In this document: one piece after another, positions 16,580-26,562 of the stretch
Numbering within the stretch: position 1 is the stretch's first letter
How the letters are laid out: each line of letters starts with the position of its first letter
Assembly (NCBI RefSeq): GCF_924101635.2
Contig: NZ_CAKMAA020000092.1
Span: 1 to 48,401, forward strand
Origin: Candidatus Nitrotoga sp. HW29
GTDB lineage: Bacteria > Pseudomonadota > Gammaproteobacteria > Burkholderiales > Gallionellaceae
Direction of reading: 5' to 3'
Length of the DNA stretch: 48,401 nt
The notes under the pieces: generated by a model
Databases searched by the model: none
Seen by the model: the letters and a program-made list of their open reading frames with translations, nothing else
What the model was told of the DNA's origin: nothing
Translations under genes and position numbers: made by a program

Positions 16580-16956
16580 TAAACTCCCTTAGGGATGCTT
16601 TAAAAAAACTGAAAAAAGTTCCTGCACAAATTCCACAACAACCTCCGCAGTATGTTATCACTATCTGGTAGTACGTTGCACGGAGTATCTGTTTTGTGCA
16701 TGACGAAAGGTTTTAAAATTTCTGTAGTCGAAAGGTTTTGGGGGGGAAGTAACGATTAATGGGATACTTGAAATGGGCGCACATCCTACGCGAGTTGTTG
16801 GGCAAGATAGGTCTGTTGTCAGAAATTTTCGCACCAAATTGTCGCCGATGGTAATCAAAAAAATAGAGGCGCGAAAATCGCACCTCTATTATCTTTATAC
16901 GTTCGCTAGCAATAGACAACCAGAAAAACGTACGTTACTTAAAGCTTACATAACAA
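16580..16956. other. Spacer between maf and porin
   Basis: This 377-base spacer separates two minus-strand genes. It contains the porin terminator at 16856-16890. Further on are two short direct copies of cgaaaggtttt near 16703 and 16730, and a run of seven G near 16740. No gene of recognisable family is visible. Short open frames here lack family likeness. Confidence 0.4.
16856..16890 (-). terminator. Rho-independent terminator of the porin gene
   Basis: Read on the minus strand, a hairpin with an aatagaggtgcga-type stem (13 pairs, one mismatch) and a three-base loop is followed at once by seven T. It lies about 70 bases past the porin stop. Confidence 0.85.
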
Positions 16957-18318
16957 CTAGAAGTTCATTGCTCCATACACCCAGAACTTGCTCGTATCAA
17001 TACAGGCTGCACAGTTAACGTGGTCGACAGCATTGTCTGCTCTGAAGCGTGCATATCTGGAACCTACAGAATAGGTTTTGTTGATCTGTTTAGTTGCAAT
17101 CAAATCCCACTCTGTTCCATATTTGTTACCGCCATTGTCTGCTTTGAAATCATGATAGTCAGCCCCAAGAACAACACCCGCAACTGTTGTTCTGGCATTC
17201 ACGTAAACATCTCTCAGACCATTTTTTGGAGTAACCAGGAACACATCAGCCCATCCATTAAATGCAAATAGTGTAGCCAAAGGGGTCGAGAGCGATTGTT
17301 TTCCATTGCCGCTAAGCAATTCATAACCTACTTTGAATTGAGCAGCCTTGACATCTATGCCACCTTCTAACAGGGTATAGTGAGCGGAGAAGTTAATCGG
17401 ATTATCTTTATAATCGGTCTGTCTCGCATACTCTGCTGTATATAGCAGTTTATAGTCACCCATTGGCGCATCGCCTTTGATTTTGCCGCCAATTGTTTTC
17501 GTTGAATTGGCCAGACCAAACGCTTTAGCAGACTGATCGTAATCCAGGAAATAACCATACCCAATCACTTCAGCAAAACCCAGCCCCTTGTAATTTACGT
17601 TGAAGATGGGAGACCTCATGTGATGGTTGCCCAAACCACTACCGTTATTGGCGTTATCAATGGAAGCGTCACTGAATACGCGATTAACATTGGTAATTAT
17701 ACCAGCCGTAATTGTAGTGTCAGTGAGCGATTTGTTGACTGCAGTAAACCCATCATACGTTTGATGGTTTTGGCGCCAAACGACGTTACCGATCCATCGA
17801 TCGTTGTCTAACCTTATGAGTTGACGACCCAGTTTTAATCTGGTCTGAGGTAAGCCACTATAACTTATATAGGCCTGATTGAGCTCAGTGACATTTGCAT
17901 CTGCCACAACAGAATAATTAGTCCTGCCATTTACTCTGCTGTTGTATGCATCGTTTGCCGAAATATGCTCAATTTGAACCAAACCACTGAATCCCATATA
18001 TTCTGCTGTCTCATAGCCAAGGCGCAGTCGGAGAGTTGAGGCATTCGCCTCTTTAAGACGAGCCCCGCTTGCTGGGTGTGGTTGATCAACATTTTCATAG
18101 CGGTATTGTAAATTGGCGGAAACCTTGCCGCCAGTTATGGCTTCAGTAAAGGTATCTGCTGCCTTTGGAGCGGGTGCGTATAGCCCACCGACATTGGCGC
18201 CAACTGCCGCATAATCAGTATAATCTGTTGAATACGCCTGTGGAGCCAGAGCCAGTAATGCCAGTGGAGTAATAATTAATGACATTTGCTGAAATAATGT
18301 TCTATTTTTGAGCTTCAT
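16957..18318 (-). CDS. Outer-membrane porin, alginate-export/OprD-like
   Basis: This 453-residue predicted beta-barrel has a signal peptide of about 29 residues (basic start, hydrophobic core IITPLALLALAP, cleavage near AYS). The mature part alternates short amphipathic strands and ends in phenylalanine (GAMNF), the usual outer-membrane assembly signal. NLQYRYENVDQPH and LRLRLGYETAEYMGFSG resemble the alginate-export porin family. The permeating substrate is unknown. AGGGAGGT before the ATG is the strongest ribosome-binding site in the window, and a strong terminator follows. This fits an abundant, singly transcribed protein. It has no partner genes. Confidence 0.85.
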   Translation of the reverse strand: MKLKNRTLFQQMSLIITPLALLALAPQAYSTDYTDYAAVGANVGGLYAPAPKAADTFTEAITGGKVSANLQYRYENVDQPHPASGARLKEANASTLRLRLGYETAEYMGFSGLVQIEHISANDAYNSRVNGRTNYSVVADANVTELNQAYISYSGLPQTRLKLGRQLIRLDNDRWIGNVVWRQNHQTYDGFTAVNKSLTDTTITAGIITNVNRVFSDASIDNANNGSGLGNHHMRSPIFNVNYKGLGFAEVIGYGYFLDYDQSAKAFGLANSTKTIGGKIKGDAPMGDYKLLYTAEYARQTDYKDNPINFSAHYTLLEGGIDVKAAQFKVGYELLSGNGKQSLSTPLATLFAFNGWADVFLVTPKNGLRDVYVNARTTVAGVVLGADYHDFKADNGGNKYGTEWDLIATKQINKTYSVGSRYARFRADNAVDHVNCAACIDTSKFWVYGAMNF

Positions 18319-18609
18319 TGTGTTACCTCCCTAAATTTAATGTTATGACGATTTTTTATTAGAAAACTTTTAATTGTTACATTTCACAATGTTTTTGGTG
18401 CGTTAAACCCGATCGGACTCATTATCTTCAACTGAAACTACCAAAATGGTAATAACTAGGTAACCATTTAAATTTTATGGTAATTCATAAAATTACCAAC
18501 AATTTAGTCGTAGCTTAGTGGGGGGCAGTATATAACGTTTAAGGTTATTTGTTCTTAATTTATAAGAATAAATTAAGAAATAGTGAAATTACAGATGTGG
18601 ATTTAGGCT
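18319..18609. other. AT-rich leader of the porin gene
   Basis: This 291-base, very AT-rich stretch lies between the porin start and the OsmC-like stop. It should contain the porin promoter. Several TTAAAA-like and TAATAA-like words exist, but no pair with correct spacing stands out. No gene is visible. Confidence 0.4.
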
Positions 18610-19041
18610 TCAATTGTTTGAAGATGTTTCTTCAATAACTTCAAAACCATGCGTAATGTTTGCCATTTTACTTAACATAATGGAGGCTGAGCAGTATTTT
18701 TCTGCAGAAAGATGGATGGCGCGCTCGACTTGTTCAGGTTTAAGATTTTTGCCAGTCACGATAAAATGAAAGTGGATTTTGGTAAATATTTTTGGGTCTT
18801 CTGTAGCCCGTTCGGCTTCGATTTTTACCACGCAATTGGTTACATTCTGGCGGCTTTTTTTAAGGATGTGAATAACGTCGTAAGTGGTGCAGCCACCTGT
18901 GCCGAGTAGTACCAGTTCCATTGGGCGTGGCCCGAGATTACGACCACCACCTTCAGGAGGGCCGTCCATTAGGATGGCATGACCGCTTTCGGTTTCGCCT
19001 AAGAAGGAAACCTGTTCTACCCATTTAATACGTGCTTCCAT
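18610..19041 (-). CDS. OsmC/Ohr-family protein (YhfA-like)
   Basis: This 143-residue protein of the OsmC fold has the two conserved cysteines, Cys51 in LGTGGCTTYDV and Cys117 in EKYCSAS. In relatives these form a peroxidatic thiol pair that reduces organic hydroperoxides. The GGGRNLGPRPMELVLLG segment and the ITGKNL-type strand place it with the YhfA-like branch rather than classical Ohr, and its physiological substrate is uncertain. An AAAGGT site precedes the ATG. It stands alone between the porin and rpsU. Confidence 0.9.
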   Translation of the reverse strand: MEARIKWVEQVSFLGETESGHAILMDGPPEGGGRNLGPRPMELVLLGTGGCTTYDVIHILKKSRQNVTNCVVKIEAERATEDPKIFTKIHFHFIVTGKNLKPEQVERAIHLSAEKYCSASIMLSKMANITHGFEVIEETSSNN

Positions 19042-19319
19042 ATTGCTATTACCTTTAGTATAAGTTTCCAGTTGAACGTCATTATTGTCTTCAGGCAGAA
19101 ATATACGGGTATTTTTAGAATGACCTTAACCCATAGAATAAGTACCGTATTTTAACCCATACCATAACAGTCTTTATGCATAATAAAACTGATTACAGGA
19201 AGTTCACTGGTTATGTTAAAGATGAAATTGGGGATGGCTAGGTGTATTGCAATACCTGTTTGTAATATCTTTGATGTAATGCCTTGAAGATTTAGATTAA
19301 AGAACACCTAAAATTCCGG

Positions 19320-19349
19320 TTGTGGAACAGGGCGATATTTTGGTAGAAT
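19320..19349 (+). promoter_or_regulatory. Probable promoter for rpsU
   Basis: TTGTGG at 19320-19325 and TAGAAT at 19344-19349, with an 18-base spacer, sit about 37 bases before the rpsU start. The rest of the 19042-19385 spacer shows no gene. Motif reading only. Confidence 0.4.
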
Positions 19350-19385
19350 CGCGCCCTTAAAAATTTGTTGAAGGGTAGTTTGTTT

Positions 19386-19598
19386 ATGACGACTGTGCGT
19401 GTTAAGGAAAATGAACCGTTTGAAGTTGCAATGCGCCGTTTCAAGCGATCAGTGGAAAAAACTGGTTTGCTAACTGAATTGCGCGCTCGTGAATTTTATG
19501 AAAAGCCTACGGCAGAACGTAAACGTAAGTTGGCTGCGGCCGTGAAACGGCATTACAAGCGCTTGCGTAGCCAAGTTTTGCCGCCGAAATTATATTAA
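19386..19598 (+). CDS. rpsU: 30S ribosomal protein bS21
   Basis: This 70-residue, strongly basic small-subunit protein helps base-pair mRNA leaders with 16S rRNA. The N-terminal [20 protein letters not shown] and the central [14 protein letters not shown] are diagnostic. The frame continues upstream, but AAGGG at 19371-19375 and family length fix the ATG at 19386. It heads the macromolecular-synthesis block rpsU-yqeY-dnaG-rpoD, which couples translation, replication priming and transcription initiation. Confidence 0.97.
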   Translation: MTTVRVKENEPFEVAMRRFKRSVEKTGLLTELRAREFYEKPTAERKRKLAAAVKRHYKRLRSQVLPPKLY

Positions 19599-19668
19599 TC
19601 CTCCAATAGCTAGCGACACGCGTTGATGCGGAGCCTGTCGTTAAGTTTTCCGCGAGATTGAACCCAAC

Positions 19669-20112
19669 ATGAATCTGACGCAGCAAATCAGAGAAGATAT
19701 GAAGATCGCCATGCGCGCCAAGGATTCAGTGCGTCTTGGTACTATCCGCTTGTTGTTGGCCGCAATCAAACAACGCGAGGTAGATGAACGCATTGAATTA
19801 TCAGACACCGACGTAATTGCAGTCATTAATAAAATGATCAAGCAACGGCGCGATTCAATTACCCAGTTTGAAGCGGCAGCTCGGCAAGAACTGGCCGACA
19901 TTGAGAAGGTTGAAATCAGCGTGCTGCAGACATATATGCCGCAGCCGATGACTGATGCCGAAGTGGGAATTGCTGTCAACGATGCGATTGCCAGTAGTGG
20001 TGTTCAGAGTGCCCAGGAAATGGGTAAGGTGATTGCGCTGCTCAAGCCAAAACTGGCGGGTCGAGCAGACATGAGCAAAGTTTCAGCACTAGTGAAGGCG
20101 CGTTTACCTTAG
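19669..20112 (+). CDS. yqeY: GatB/YqeY domain-containing protein
   Basis: This 147-residue helical protein is homologous to the tRNA-binding C-terminal domain of GatB, the amidotransferase that corrects mischarged tRNA. MNLTQQIREDMKIAMRAKD, TIRLLLAAIKQREVDER and the ETYMP-like QTYMPQPMTDAE are typical. It is a stand-alone domain, and its role in bacteria is poorly known; binding to tRNA is presumed. Its place between rpsU and dnaG is common in betaproteobacteria. Confidence 0.93.
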   Translation: MNLTQQIREDMKIAMRAKDSVRLGTIRLLLAAIKQREVDERIELSDTDVIAVINKMIKQRRDSITQFEAAARQELADIEKVEISVLQTYMPQPMTDAEVGIAVNDAIASSGVQSAQEMGKVIALLKPKLAGRADMSKVSALVKARLP

Positions 20113-20127
20113 TAACATAGTAAATTA

Positions 20128-20176
20128 AACATGTTCAGTATTTCTTCTGATATGTTAGAAATACGAATATCATGTT
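20128..20176. repeat. Interrupted inverted repeat after yqeY
   Basis: Nested arms AACATG/CATGTT (20128-20133, 20171-20176) and GTATTTCT/AGAAATAC (20138-20145, 20157-20164) can fold into one long, AT-rich hairpin in the yqeY-dnaG spacer. No T-run follows directly, so it may be an attenuator or an mRNA-processing site rather than a strong terminator. Confidence 0.4.
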
Positions 20177-20341
20177 AAATTACCCTATACATCGTAGTCC
20201 ACCACCTAATCACACAGTCTTTATTGTCTTCACGAAAATTATAGCTGCGGTGAACATTAGTCTGTTACTAATTACGTTAAATCAATAAGTAAATTTTCCT
20301 AGTGCACATAACGCATAGGTAAAACGTGAGACGGAGCTAGG

Positions 20342-22078
20342 ATGATTCCAAGAAGCTTCATTCATGATTTGCTCAACCGTCTCGACATTGTGGATGTAAT
20401 CGAGCGTTACGTTCCACTTAAAAAAGCAGGTGGTAATTATGTTGCCTGCTGCCCTTTTCACAACGAAAAATCCCCTTCTTTTACCGTCAGTCAAAGTAAG
20501 CAGTTTTATCACTGCTTTGGCTGTGGCGCGCATGGCACGGCTATAGGGTTTGTCATGGAGCATGGTGGATTAGGTTTTGTCGATGCTGTGGAAGAATTGG
20601 CGCGCAGTGCTGGCGTGACGGTGCCGCACGAAGCATCTATACCGGAACAAGCACAGCATAAGATTGCCCCTGATTTATACGAAGTAATGCAGTCGGCAAC
20701 CCGTTATTATCGCGACCAGCTAAAGCAATCGTCACGTGCTATCGACTATCTCAAGCGACGTGGATTGAGTGGTGAAATAGCGTTACGCTTTGGTATCGGC
20801 TATGCGCCGGAGGGCTGGCAAAATTTGGGAAACGCCTTTGTAAACTATCAGGACAGCAGCCTCTTGGAGACGGGTCTTGTAATAGAAAATGAGGATGGCA
20901 AACGGTATGACCGTTTTCGCGACCGCATCATGTTTCCTATTGTAAATGCGCGCGGTCAAGTGATCGGTTTTGGTGGGCGAGTGCTGGACTCGGGCGATCC
21001 CAAGTATCTTAATTCGCCGGAGACCGTGCTATTCGAAAAAGGACGCGAGTTATACGGCCTGTTCCAGGCACTTAAAGCGATACGCGCTAAACGACAGGTC
21101 TTGGTAGTAGAAGGTTATATGGATGTGGTAGCACTTGCCCAGCATGGTATTGAATACGCCGTCGCTACATTGGGAACGGCGACTACGCCCTATCATGTGC
21201 AGAAGATGTTGCGCTTGACCGATAAAGTGATGTTTTGTTTTGATGGTGATGCAGCTGGGCAGCGTGCGGCGTGGCGTGCAATGGAAAATGCGCTGCCACA
21301 ACTGGTCGATGGAAAGCACATCGGTTTCCTGTTTCTGCCTTCGCGGCATGATCCAGATAGCTTTGTACGAGAGCAGGGAACAGCGGTATTTGAGCAGCTG
21401 CTGCAAGAGGCTTTGCCGCTGTCGAGTTATTTGTTACGTGAATTATCAACACAGGTTGATCTGCATACCCAGGAAGGGCGCACTGCTTTGTTGCAGCGCG
21501 CCAAGCCTTTACTAACGGTCATTTCTGCACCTGCTACTGCACTGTTGCTGCGTAAAGAGGTGGCGTCGCTGGCGGGAATTACCCAAACAGAATTGGAAGC
21601 GTTGTATGCGATCAAACCGATAGGTGCTTTGCCACGCCGTGCGCTACAAAAAGCGGCGCGCCCTGTTGTATCCAATTTGCGCGTATTACTGCGCTGTTTA
21701 TTATTCCAGCCTGATCTCGCACGCGAGTTACCAGAAGATTGGATACCAGTAGGAGCGGAGGCAGCAGCGATTACTGCGCTGATTGAATGGTCGCGCATGC
21801 AAGAAGGAGCGATAAGCAGTTCGGCCATGATTCAGAATTTTCAAGGCACAACGTATGAATTATTATTAGGGACAGAACTGGCTGAAATTATGCAATGGGG
21901 TGAAACTTTTAATGTGGTAGCAGAATTTCAAGACGTATTGACCAGATTGCGTAATGAGCAGCGCAAACAGCAATTGCAGGCGTTACATGTAAAAATGCAT
22001 GACACAGGGATGAAGGGTTTAAACGAACAAGAACGATCGCTCTATTTGCAACTATTACAACGCAGTGAGCTCAAATGA
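20342..22078 (+). CDS. dnaG: DNA primase
   Basis: This 578-residue enzyme makes RNA primers for DNA replication. The N-terminal CHC2-type zinc ribbon uses Cys37, His40, Cys58 and Cys61. The catalytic core contains RFRDRIMFPI (191-200) and the TOPRIM centre with Glu257 in VVEGYMDV and the FDGDAAG pair Asp301/Asp303. The last 130 residues or so are the helical DnaB-binding region. The length is typical. GGAG stands five bases before the ATG. rpoD follows after 124 bases with its own -10 element, as is usual for this block. Confidence 0.97.
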   Translation: MIPRSFIHDLLNRLDIVDVIERYVPLKKAGGNYVACCPFHNEKSPSFTVSQSKQFYHCFGCGAHGTAIGFVMEHGGLGFVDAVEELARSAGVTVPHEASIPEQAQHKIAPDLYEVMQSATRYYRDQLKQSSRAIDYLKRRGLSGEIALRFGIGYAPEGWQNLGNAFVNYQDSSLLETGLVIENEDGKRYDRFRDRIMFPIVNARGQVIGFGGRVLDSGDPKYLNSPETVLFEKGRELYGLFQALKAIRAKRQVLVVEGYMDVVALAQHGIEYAVATLGTATTPYHVQKMLRLTDKVMFCFDGDAAGQRAAWRAMENALPQLVDGKHIGFLFLPSRHDPDSFVREQGTAVFEQLLQEALPLSSYLLRELSTQVDLHTQEGRTALLQRAKPLLTVISAPATALLLRKEVASLAGITQTELEALYAIKPIGALPRRALQKAARPVVSNLRVLLRCLLFQPDLARELPEDWIPVGAEAAAITALIEWSRMQEGAISSSAMIQNFQGTTYELLLGTELAEIMQWGETFNVVAEFQDVLTRLRNEQRKQQLQALHVKMHDTGMKGLNEQERSLYLQLLQRSELK

Positions 22079-22122
22079 AGGTACTGTAAAATTGGTGCGC
22101 GGAAAGTTTTTGCAAAATCGTG

Positions 22123-22128
22123 TATAAT
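22123..22128 (+). promoter_or_regulatory. -10 element before rpoD
   Basis: A perfect TATAAT, preceded directly by TG, lies 74 bases before the rpoD start in the dnaG-rpoD spacer. No good -35 is found 16-18 bases upstream, so it may rely on the TG extension or be activator-dependent. Confidence 0.4.
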
Positions 22129-22202
22129 CTGCACCCTTTTCAAAAGCATTGTATTGACCCGCAATGTGTTAACTCATTTAATTAAATGGGAATCCACCGA
22201 AT

Positions 22203-24134
22203 ATGGCAACTCAGCAAGACAAGAAAACACCCATTTCAGCCAAGCAGGCATCAATTGGAAAGCAGGTTGCTGACTCTGTAGAGTTGTTGCAGGATATTGA
22301 GGCACGGCGTACGCGCTTGAAGGCTTTGATTATCTTGGGCAAGGAGCGCGGCTATTTGACTTTCGGCGAAATCAACGATCATCTGCCGGAAATGTTGGAA
22401 GCCGAGCAGATTGAAGGCGTTGTCAGCATGATCAACGACATGGGCATCACTGTCTGTGATGATGCCCCCGATGCTGAAAATCAAATAATGTCGGATGCGC
22501 CACCTGTAGTAGCCGACGAAGATGCGGTAGAAGCTGCTGAGGCGGCGCTTTCTACAGTAGACTCGGAATTCGGCCGTACCACTGACCCGGTGCGTATGTA
22601 TATGCGTGAGATGGGCACAGTGGGTTTGCTCACGCGCGAAGATGAAATCGTCATTGCCAAACGCATTGAGGAGGGTCTGAAGCATATGATTCTGGCGATT
22701 TCTGCCTGTCCAACCACCATTGCCGAAATTCTAACGCTAGTTGATAAAGTTACGCGTGACGAGTTGCGTATTGATGAAATTGTCGATGGTTTTATTGAGC
22801 CTGAAGATGAAACCATAATCGTTGAAGAGGAGCTTAACGATGACGCGATGGAGGATGACGAAGAAGATGTAGAGGACGACGAAGAAGATACCGAGGCTAT
22901 TGCCGCAGCCAATCTGGCCAAACTCAAGGTTGATGCGCTGGAGCGTTTCGCAATCATCCGCGATCTTTTTATTAAGATCGGCAAAGCTTACGAGAAATAT
23001 GGTTACCGCAGCGCGCAGTACAACAAACTGCAAGAACAGATTTCCAATGAACTGACGCAATTTCGTTTTTCTGCCAAGCAGGTAGATTCACTTTGCGACA
23101 CCATGCGCCATTTGGTGGAAGAAGTGCGCAGCCATGAACGTATTATTCAGGAGTTAAGCGTTACTAAGTCGCGTATGCCGCGCCCCCATTTTATTTCGAC
23201 CTTTCCCGGCAACGAAGAGCGGTTAGATTGGGTCGTGCGTGAAGTGGCCGCTAAAAAACCTTACAGCGAAACCCTGTCACGTTTCCAGGCTGCCATCATC
23301 GAGCAACAGCAGAAGCTGCTCGATTTGCAGCAGCGTGTGGGTATTCCCATTCGCGATCTGAAAGAAATTAATAAGCAGATGACTAACGGTGAAGCCAAAG
23401 CACGTCGCGCCAAGCGTGATATGATTGAAGCTAACCTTCGTCTGGTGATTTCCATTGCCAAAAAATACACCAACCGTGGTTTGCAGTTTCTCGATCTGAT
23501 TCAGGAAGGTAACATCGGATTGATGAAAGCGGTAGATAAATTTGAATACCGCCGTGGTTACAAGTTTTCGACGTATGCCACGTGGTGGATACGCCAAGCT
23601 ATTACCCGTTCCATCGCCGATCAGGCTCGCACCATACGCATCCCAGTGCACATGATTGAAACCATCAACAAGATGAATCGTATTTCGCGTCAAATCTTGC
23701 AAGAAACCGGTCTGGAAGCGGATGCTGCAACGATGGCCCTAAAAATGGAAATGCCCGAAGACAAGATTCGCAAGATCTTGAAGATTGCCAAGGAACCGAT
23801 TTCCATGGAAACGCCTGTAGGCGATGACGACGATTCGCATTTGGGTGATTTTATTGAAGATTCGAATACTTTGGCACCTATTGAAGCAGCGGTATATGAC
23901 AGCTTGCGCAATGTCACCAAAGATATTCTCGATTCGCTCACCCCCCGTGAAGCCAAGGTGTTACGCATGCGTTTTGGTATAGAAATGAATACTGATCACA
24001 CTCTGGAAGAGGTGGGCAAACAATTTGACGTGACACGCGAACGTATCCGTCAGATCGAGGCCAAGGCATTGCGCAAGCTTCGCCATCCGTCTCGCTCAGA
24101 CAAGCTGAAAAGCTTTCTTGACGGCGAAAGTTAA
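22203..24134 (+). CDS. rpoD: RNA polymerase sigma factor RpoD (sigma-70)
   Basis: This 643-residue housekeeping sigma factor directs RNA polymerase to -10/-35 promoters. Region 1.1 covers the first 90 or so residues. Region 1.2 starts at about 126 ([12 protein letters not shown]), followed by the long non-conserved region with an acidic tract of Asp/Glu near 212-238. Regions 2.1-2.4 lie around 405-475, with [13 protein letters not shown] and the melting aromatics. Region 4.2 helix-turn-helix, [20 protein letters not shown], lies near 610-630. Length and all regions indicate the primary, not an alternative, sigma factor. It is followed closely by a tRNA gene and a strong terminator. Confidence 0.98.
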   Translation: MATQQDKKTPISAKQASIGKQVADSVELLQDIEARRTRLKALIILGKERGYLTFGEINDHLPEMLEAEQIEGVVSMINDMGITVCDDAPDAENQIMSDAPPVVADEDAVEAAEAALSTVDSEFGRTTDPVRMYMREMGTVGLLTREDEIVIAKRIEEGLKHMILAISACPTTIAEILTLVDKVTRDELRIDEIVDGFIEPEDETIIVEEELNDDAMEDDEEDVEDDEEDTEAIAAANLAKLKVDALERFAIIRDLFIKIGKAYEKYGYRSAQYNKLQEQISNELTQFRFSAKQVDSLCDTMRHLVEEVRSHERIIQELSVTKSRMPRPHFISTFPGNEERLDWVVREVAAKKPYSETLSRFQAAIIEQQQKLLDLQQRVGIPIRDLKEINKQMTNGEAKARRAKRDMIEANLRLVISIAKKYTNRGLQFLDLIQEGNIGLMKAVDKFEYRRGYKFSTYATWWIRQAITRSIADQARTIRIPVHMIETINKMNRISRQILQETGLEADAATMALKMEMPEDKIRKILKIAKEPISMETPVGDDDDSHLGDFIEDSNTLAPIEAAVYDSLRNVTKDILDSLTPREAKVLRMRFGIEMNTDHTLEEVGKQFDVTRERIRQIEAKALRKLRHPSRSDKLKSFLDGES

Positions 24135-24173
24135 TTATAATGAGTACTTTTAAAGAGTACTCTAAACAGTATT

Positions 24174-24250
24174 GGGTCGTTAGCTCAGTTGGTTAGAGCA
24201 GAGGACTCATAATCCTTTGGTCCGGGGTTCAAGTCCCTGACGACCCACCA
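24174..24250 (+). tRNA. tRNA with anticodon CAU (Ile2 or elongator Met)
   Basis: This 77-base gene folds fully: acceptor GGGTCGT/ACGACCC, D stem GCTC/GAGC, anticodon stem GAGGA/TCCTT with loop CTCATAA, T stem CGGGG/CCCTG, and an encoded CCA end. The anticodon is CAT. This reads Met in an elongator tRNA or Ile (AUA) if the C is changed to lysidine by TilS. The TTA at positions 8-10 and the TTGGTC variable region look closer to Ile2 than to elongator Met. It is not the initiator, since the acceptor begins with a paired G-C. Confidence 0.95.
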
Positions 24251-24255
24251 TATAG

Positions 24256-24286
24256 AAAAAGGCTTGCAGCGATGCAGGCCTTTTTT
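24256..24286 (+). terminator. Rho-independent terminator after rpoD-tRNA
   Basis: A thirteen-pair stem (aaaaaggcttgca with tgcaggccttttt, one G-T pair) and a four-base loop are followed by a T-run. The A-run on the left arm lets it act on the opposite strand too, as the end of hppA transcripts from 24315. Confidence 0.85.
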
Positions 24287-24314
24287 ATTCCTAGGGAGAT
24301 GCTGATTAATTGGT

Positions 24315-26342
24315 TCATAACAATGGCACGATCATTAGCGCCACAATGTTCATGATTTTGATTAACGGGTTGACAGCAGGGCCGGCAGTATCCTTATAGG
24401 GATCGCCGACGGTATCGCCCGTTACCGCAGCTTTATGGGCTTCCGAGCCTTTGCCGCCAAAGTTGCCTTCCTCGATATACTTTTTGGCGTTATCCCATGC
24501 GCCACCACCATTGGTCATGGAAATTGCCACGAAAATACCGGTGATGATGGCGCCAATGAGCATGCCGCCCAAAGCTTGTACGCCAAGGGTTAGACCGACG
24601 ATTATCGGAACCGCGACCGGCAGTAAAGAGGGTACGACCATTTCCTTGATAGCGGCTTTGGTCAACATGTCAACGCAGGTTCCATATTCAGGCTTGCCGG
24701 TACCTTCCATGATGCCGGGAATTTCCTTGAATTGGCGGCGTACTTCCACCACCACAGAACTGGCGGCACGACCGACCGCCTCCATGCCCATGGCAGCGAA
24801 CAAGTAGGGCACCATACCGCCGATGAAAAGACCAATGATCACCATGTGATTAGATAAATCGAAAGTCAATCCCGGGTGATCAAAGGAAAGCGCATGGGTG
24901 TAATCGGCAAATAGCACCAATGCCGCAAGGCCGGCAGAGCCGATGGCGTAACCTTTGGTCACGGCCTTGGTGGTATTGCCTACCGCATCGAGAGGATCAG
25001 TGATATCGCGGATGTTATCCGGCAGCTTGGCCATTTCGGCAATACCACCGGCGTTGTCGGTGATCGGGCCAAAGGCATCGAGCGCAACGATGATCCCCGC
25101 CATAGAGAGCATTGAGGTCGCGGCGACAGCGATACCGTACAAACCGGCCAGTTCATAGGCGCTCCAGATGGCCACGCACACCGCCAATACTGGCGCAGCA
25201 GTCGACTTCATCGATACACCCAAGCCGGCAATTACATTGGTGCCATGGCCAGTGGTGGAGGCTTCAGCAATATACCTTACCGGACTGAACTCGGTTGCTG
25301 TGTAGTATTCGGTAATCCATACCAGCGTGGCCGTCAGCGCCAGCCCAATGAAAGCTGAACCATATAACGCATTAACGGAATAAACGCCGTTGTCGCCCAT
25401 TAGCCACTGGGTGATGGGATAGAAAGCGATCAGCGCCAACACGGCAGATACGATCAGGCCGCGATAGAGTGCATTCATGATCTTGCCACCCTCCCGTGCC
25501 GTTACGAAATAGGTGCCGACGATAGAAGCGATGATCGAAAACCCGCCCAGTACCAATGGATAAATCACCGCATTTGAGCCAGAATTAGATATCAGCAAAC
25601 CACCCAAAAGCATGGTGGCAATGATGGTCACGGCGTAGGTCTCAAACAAGTCGGCAGCCATGCCCGCGCAATCACCGACATTGTCGCCGACGTTGTCGGC
25701 AATCACCGCCGGATTGCGCGGATCGTCTTCAGGGATGCCCACTTCGACTTTGCCCACTAAATCTGCGCCTACGTCAGCGCCTTTGGTGAAAATACCGCCG
25801 CCAAGACGGGCAAAGATAGAAATCAATGAACTGCCAAAAGCCAGACCGACCAAGGCGTGGGTCGCTTCCATAGCAGTGCTGCCCATTGCAATAGTGAGAA
25901 AGGCGTAGTAACCCGCCACACCCAGCAGACCCAAGCCGACTACCAACATGCCGGTGATGGCTCCCCCCTTGAAGGCTACATTCAAAGCCACGTTGAGACC
26001 GGCGTGTGCAGCCTGTGCAGTACGCACATTGGCACGCACCGACACGTGCATACCGATGTAGCCGGTTAAACCTGACAAAATCGCACCGAGGGCGAAGCCT
26101 ATGGCTGTTTTCCAGCCCAGATCCGGTATTAGAAAAATTATCAGGAACAGTGTTACACCAACGAGGCCTATCGTGCTGTATTGCCGGTTCAGGTAGGCAG
26201 AAGCACCTTCCTGTATCGCAGCAGCAATCTCGCGCATGCGATCATTGCCGGTGGACTGAGCCAAAATCCATCGGATAGAAACCGCTCCGTATATGAGAGC
26301 CGCCATTGCACATAACAGCGTAAATATCAGACCATCAGACAT
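24315..26342 (-). CDS. hppA: Membrane-bound proton-translocating pyrophosphatase, K+-independent type
   Basis: This 675-residue integral membrane protein with about 16 helices splits pyrophosphate and pumps protons. The active-site loops contain [14 protein letters not shown], then [29 protein letters not shown], and near the C-terminus [22 protein letters not shown]. In the subtype-determining loop the sequence is [13 protein letters not shown] lysine here, in place of the alanine of K+-dependent enzymes, marks the K+-independent, H+-pumping class. The next gene upstream is a pyrophosphate-dependent phosphofructokinase in the same direction. A 220-base gap with an inverted repeat separates them, so co-regulation is likely but one transcript is not certain. 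Confidence 0.97.
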   Translation of the reverse strand: MSDGLIFTLLCAMAALIYGAVSIRWILAQSTGNDRMREIAAAIQEGASAYLNRQYSTIGLVGVTLFLIIFLIPDLGWKTAIGFALGAILSGLTGYIGMHVSVRANVRTAQAAHAGLNVALNVAFKGGAITGMLVVGLGLLGVAGYYAFLTIAMGSTAMEATHALVGLAFGSSLISIFARLGGGIFTKGADVGADLVGKVEVGIPEDDPRNPAVIADNVGDNVGDCAGMAADLFETYAVTIIATMLLGGLLISNSGSNAVIYPLVLGGFSIIASIVGTYFVTAREGGKIMNALYRGLIVSAVLALIAFYPITQWLMGDNGVYSVNALYGSAFIGLALTATLVWITEYYTATEFSPVRYIAEASTTGHGTNVIAGLGVSMKSTAAPVLAVCVAIWSAYELAGLYGIAVAATSMLSMAGIIVALDAFGPITDNAGGIAEMAKLPDNIRDITDPLDAVGNTTKAVTKGYAIGSAGLAALVLFADYTHALSFDHPGLTFDLSNHMVIIGLFIGGMVPYLFAAMGMEAVGRAASSVVVEVRRQFKEIPGIMEGTGKPEYGTCVDMLTKAAIKEMVVPSLLPVAVPIIVGLTLGVQALGGMLIGAIITGIFVAISMTNGGGAWDNAKKYIEEGNFGGKGSEAHKAAVTGDTVGDPYKDTAGPAVNPLIKIMNIVALMIVPLL

Positions 26343-26453
26343 AAGTTTCTCCCTAGTTAAACCAGCCTGTTAAACCGGCAAACTACAAAAACACAAAAAA
26401 CTAAAATCAGTTATTGACCTTTACGTATTTCGTGACAAATGCCCTTTCAGCAG

Positions 26454-26483
26454 CCATTATTCCCGCAAAAGCCGGAATAATGG
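26454..26483. repeat. Ten-base perfect inverted repeat between pfp and hppA
   Basis: Arms ccattattcc and ggaataatgg (26454-26463, 26474-26483) enclose ten bases. No T-run follows on either strand, so it is not a standard terminator. It could be an operator or an mRNA-processing hairpin between two functionally related genes. Confidence 0.5.
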
Positions 26484-26562
26484 AATGGTAGGTATTGCTT
26501 GTTATGATGCCCTTTTTAAAAATTAAATAGATTGGCTAATATTAATATGTGCAGTATTTAAA

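Noticed and set aside
16760-16774. TGGGATACTTGAAAT, identical to 37287-37301 at the clpB -35
   Set aside because: No CCCCAT-type -10 follows at 13-15 bases, so it is not a second heat-shock promoter; the match is probably chance.
22481-22984. Ser-rich 167-codon minus-strand frame in rpoD
   Set aside because: The serine runs are the antisense reading of the Asp/Glu-rich sigma-70 spacer.
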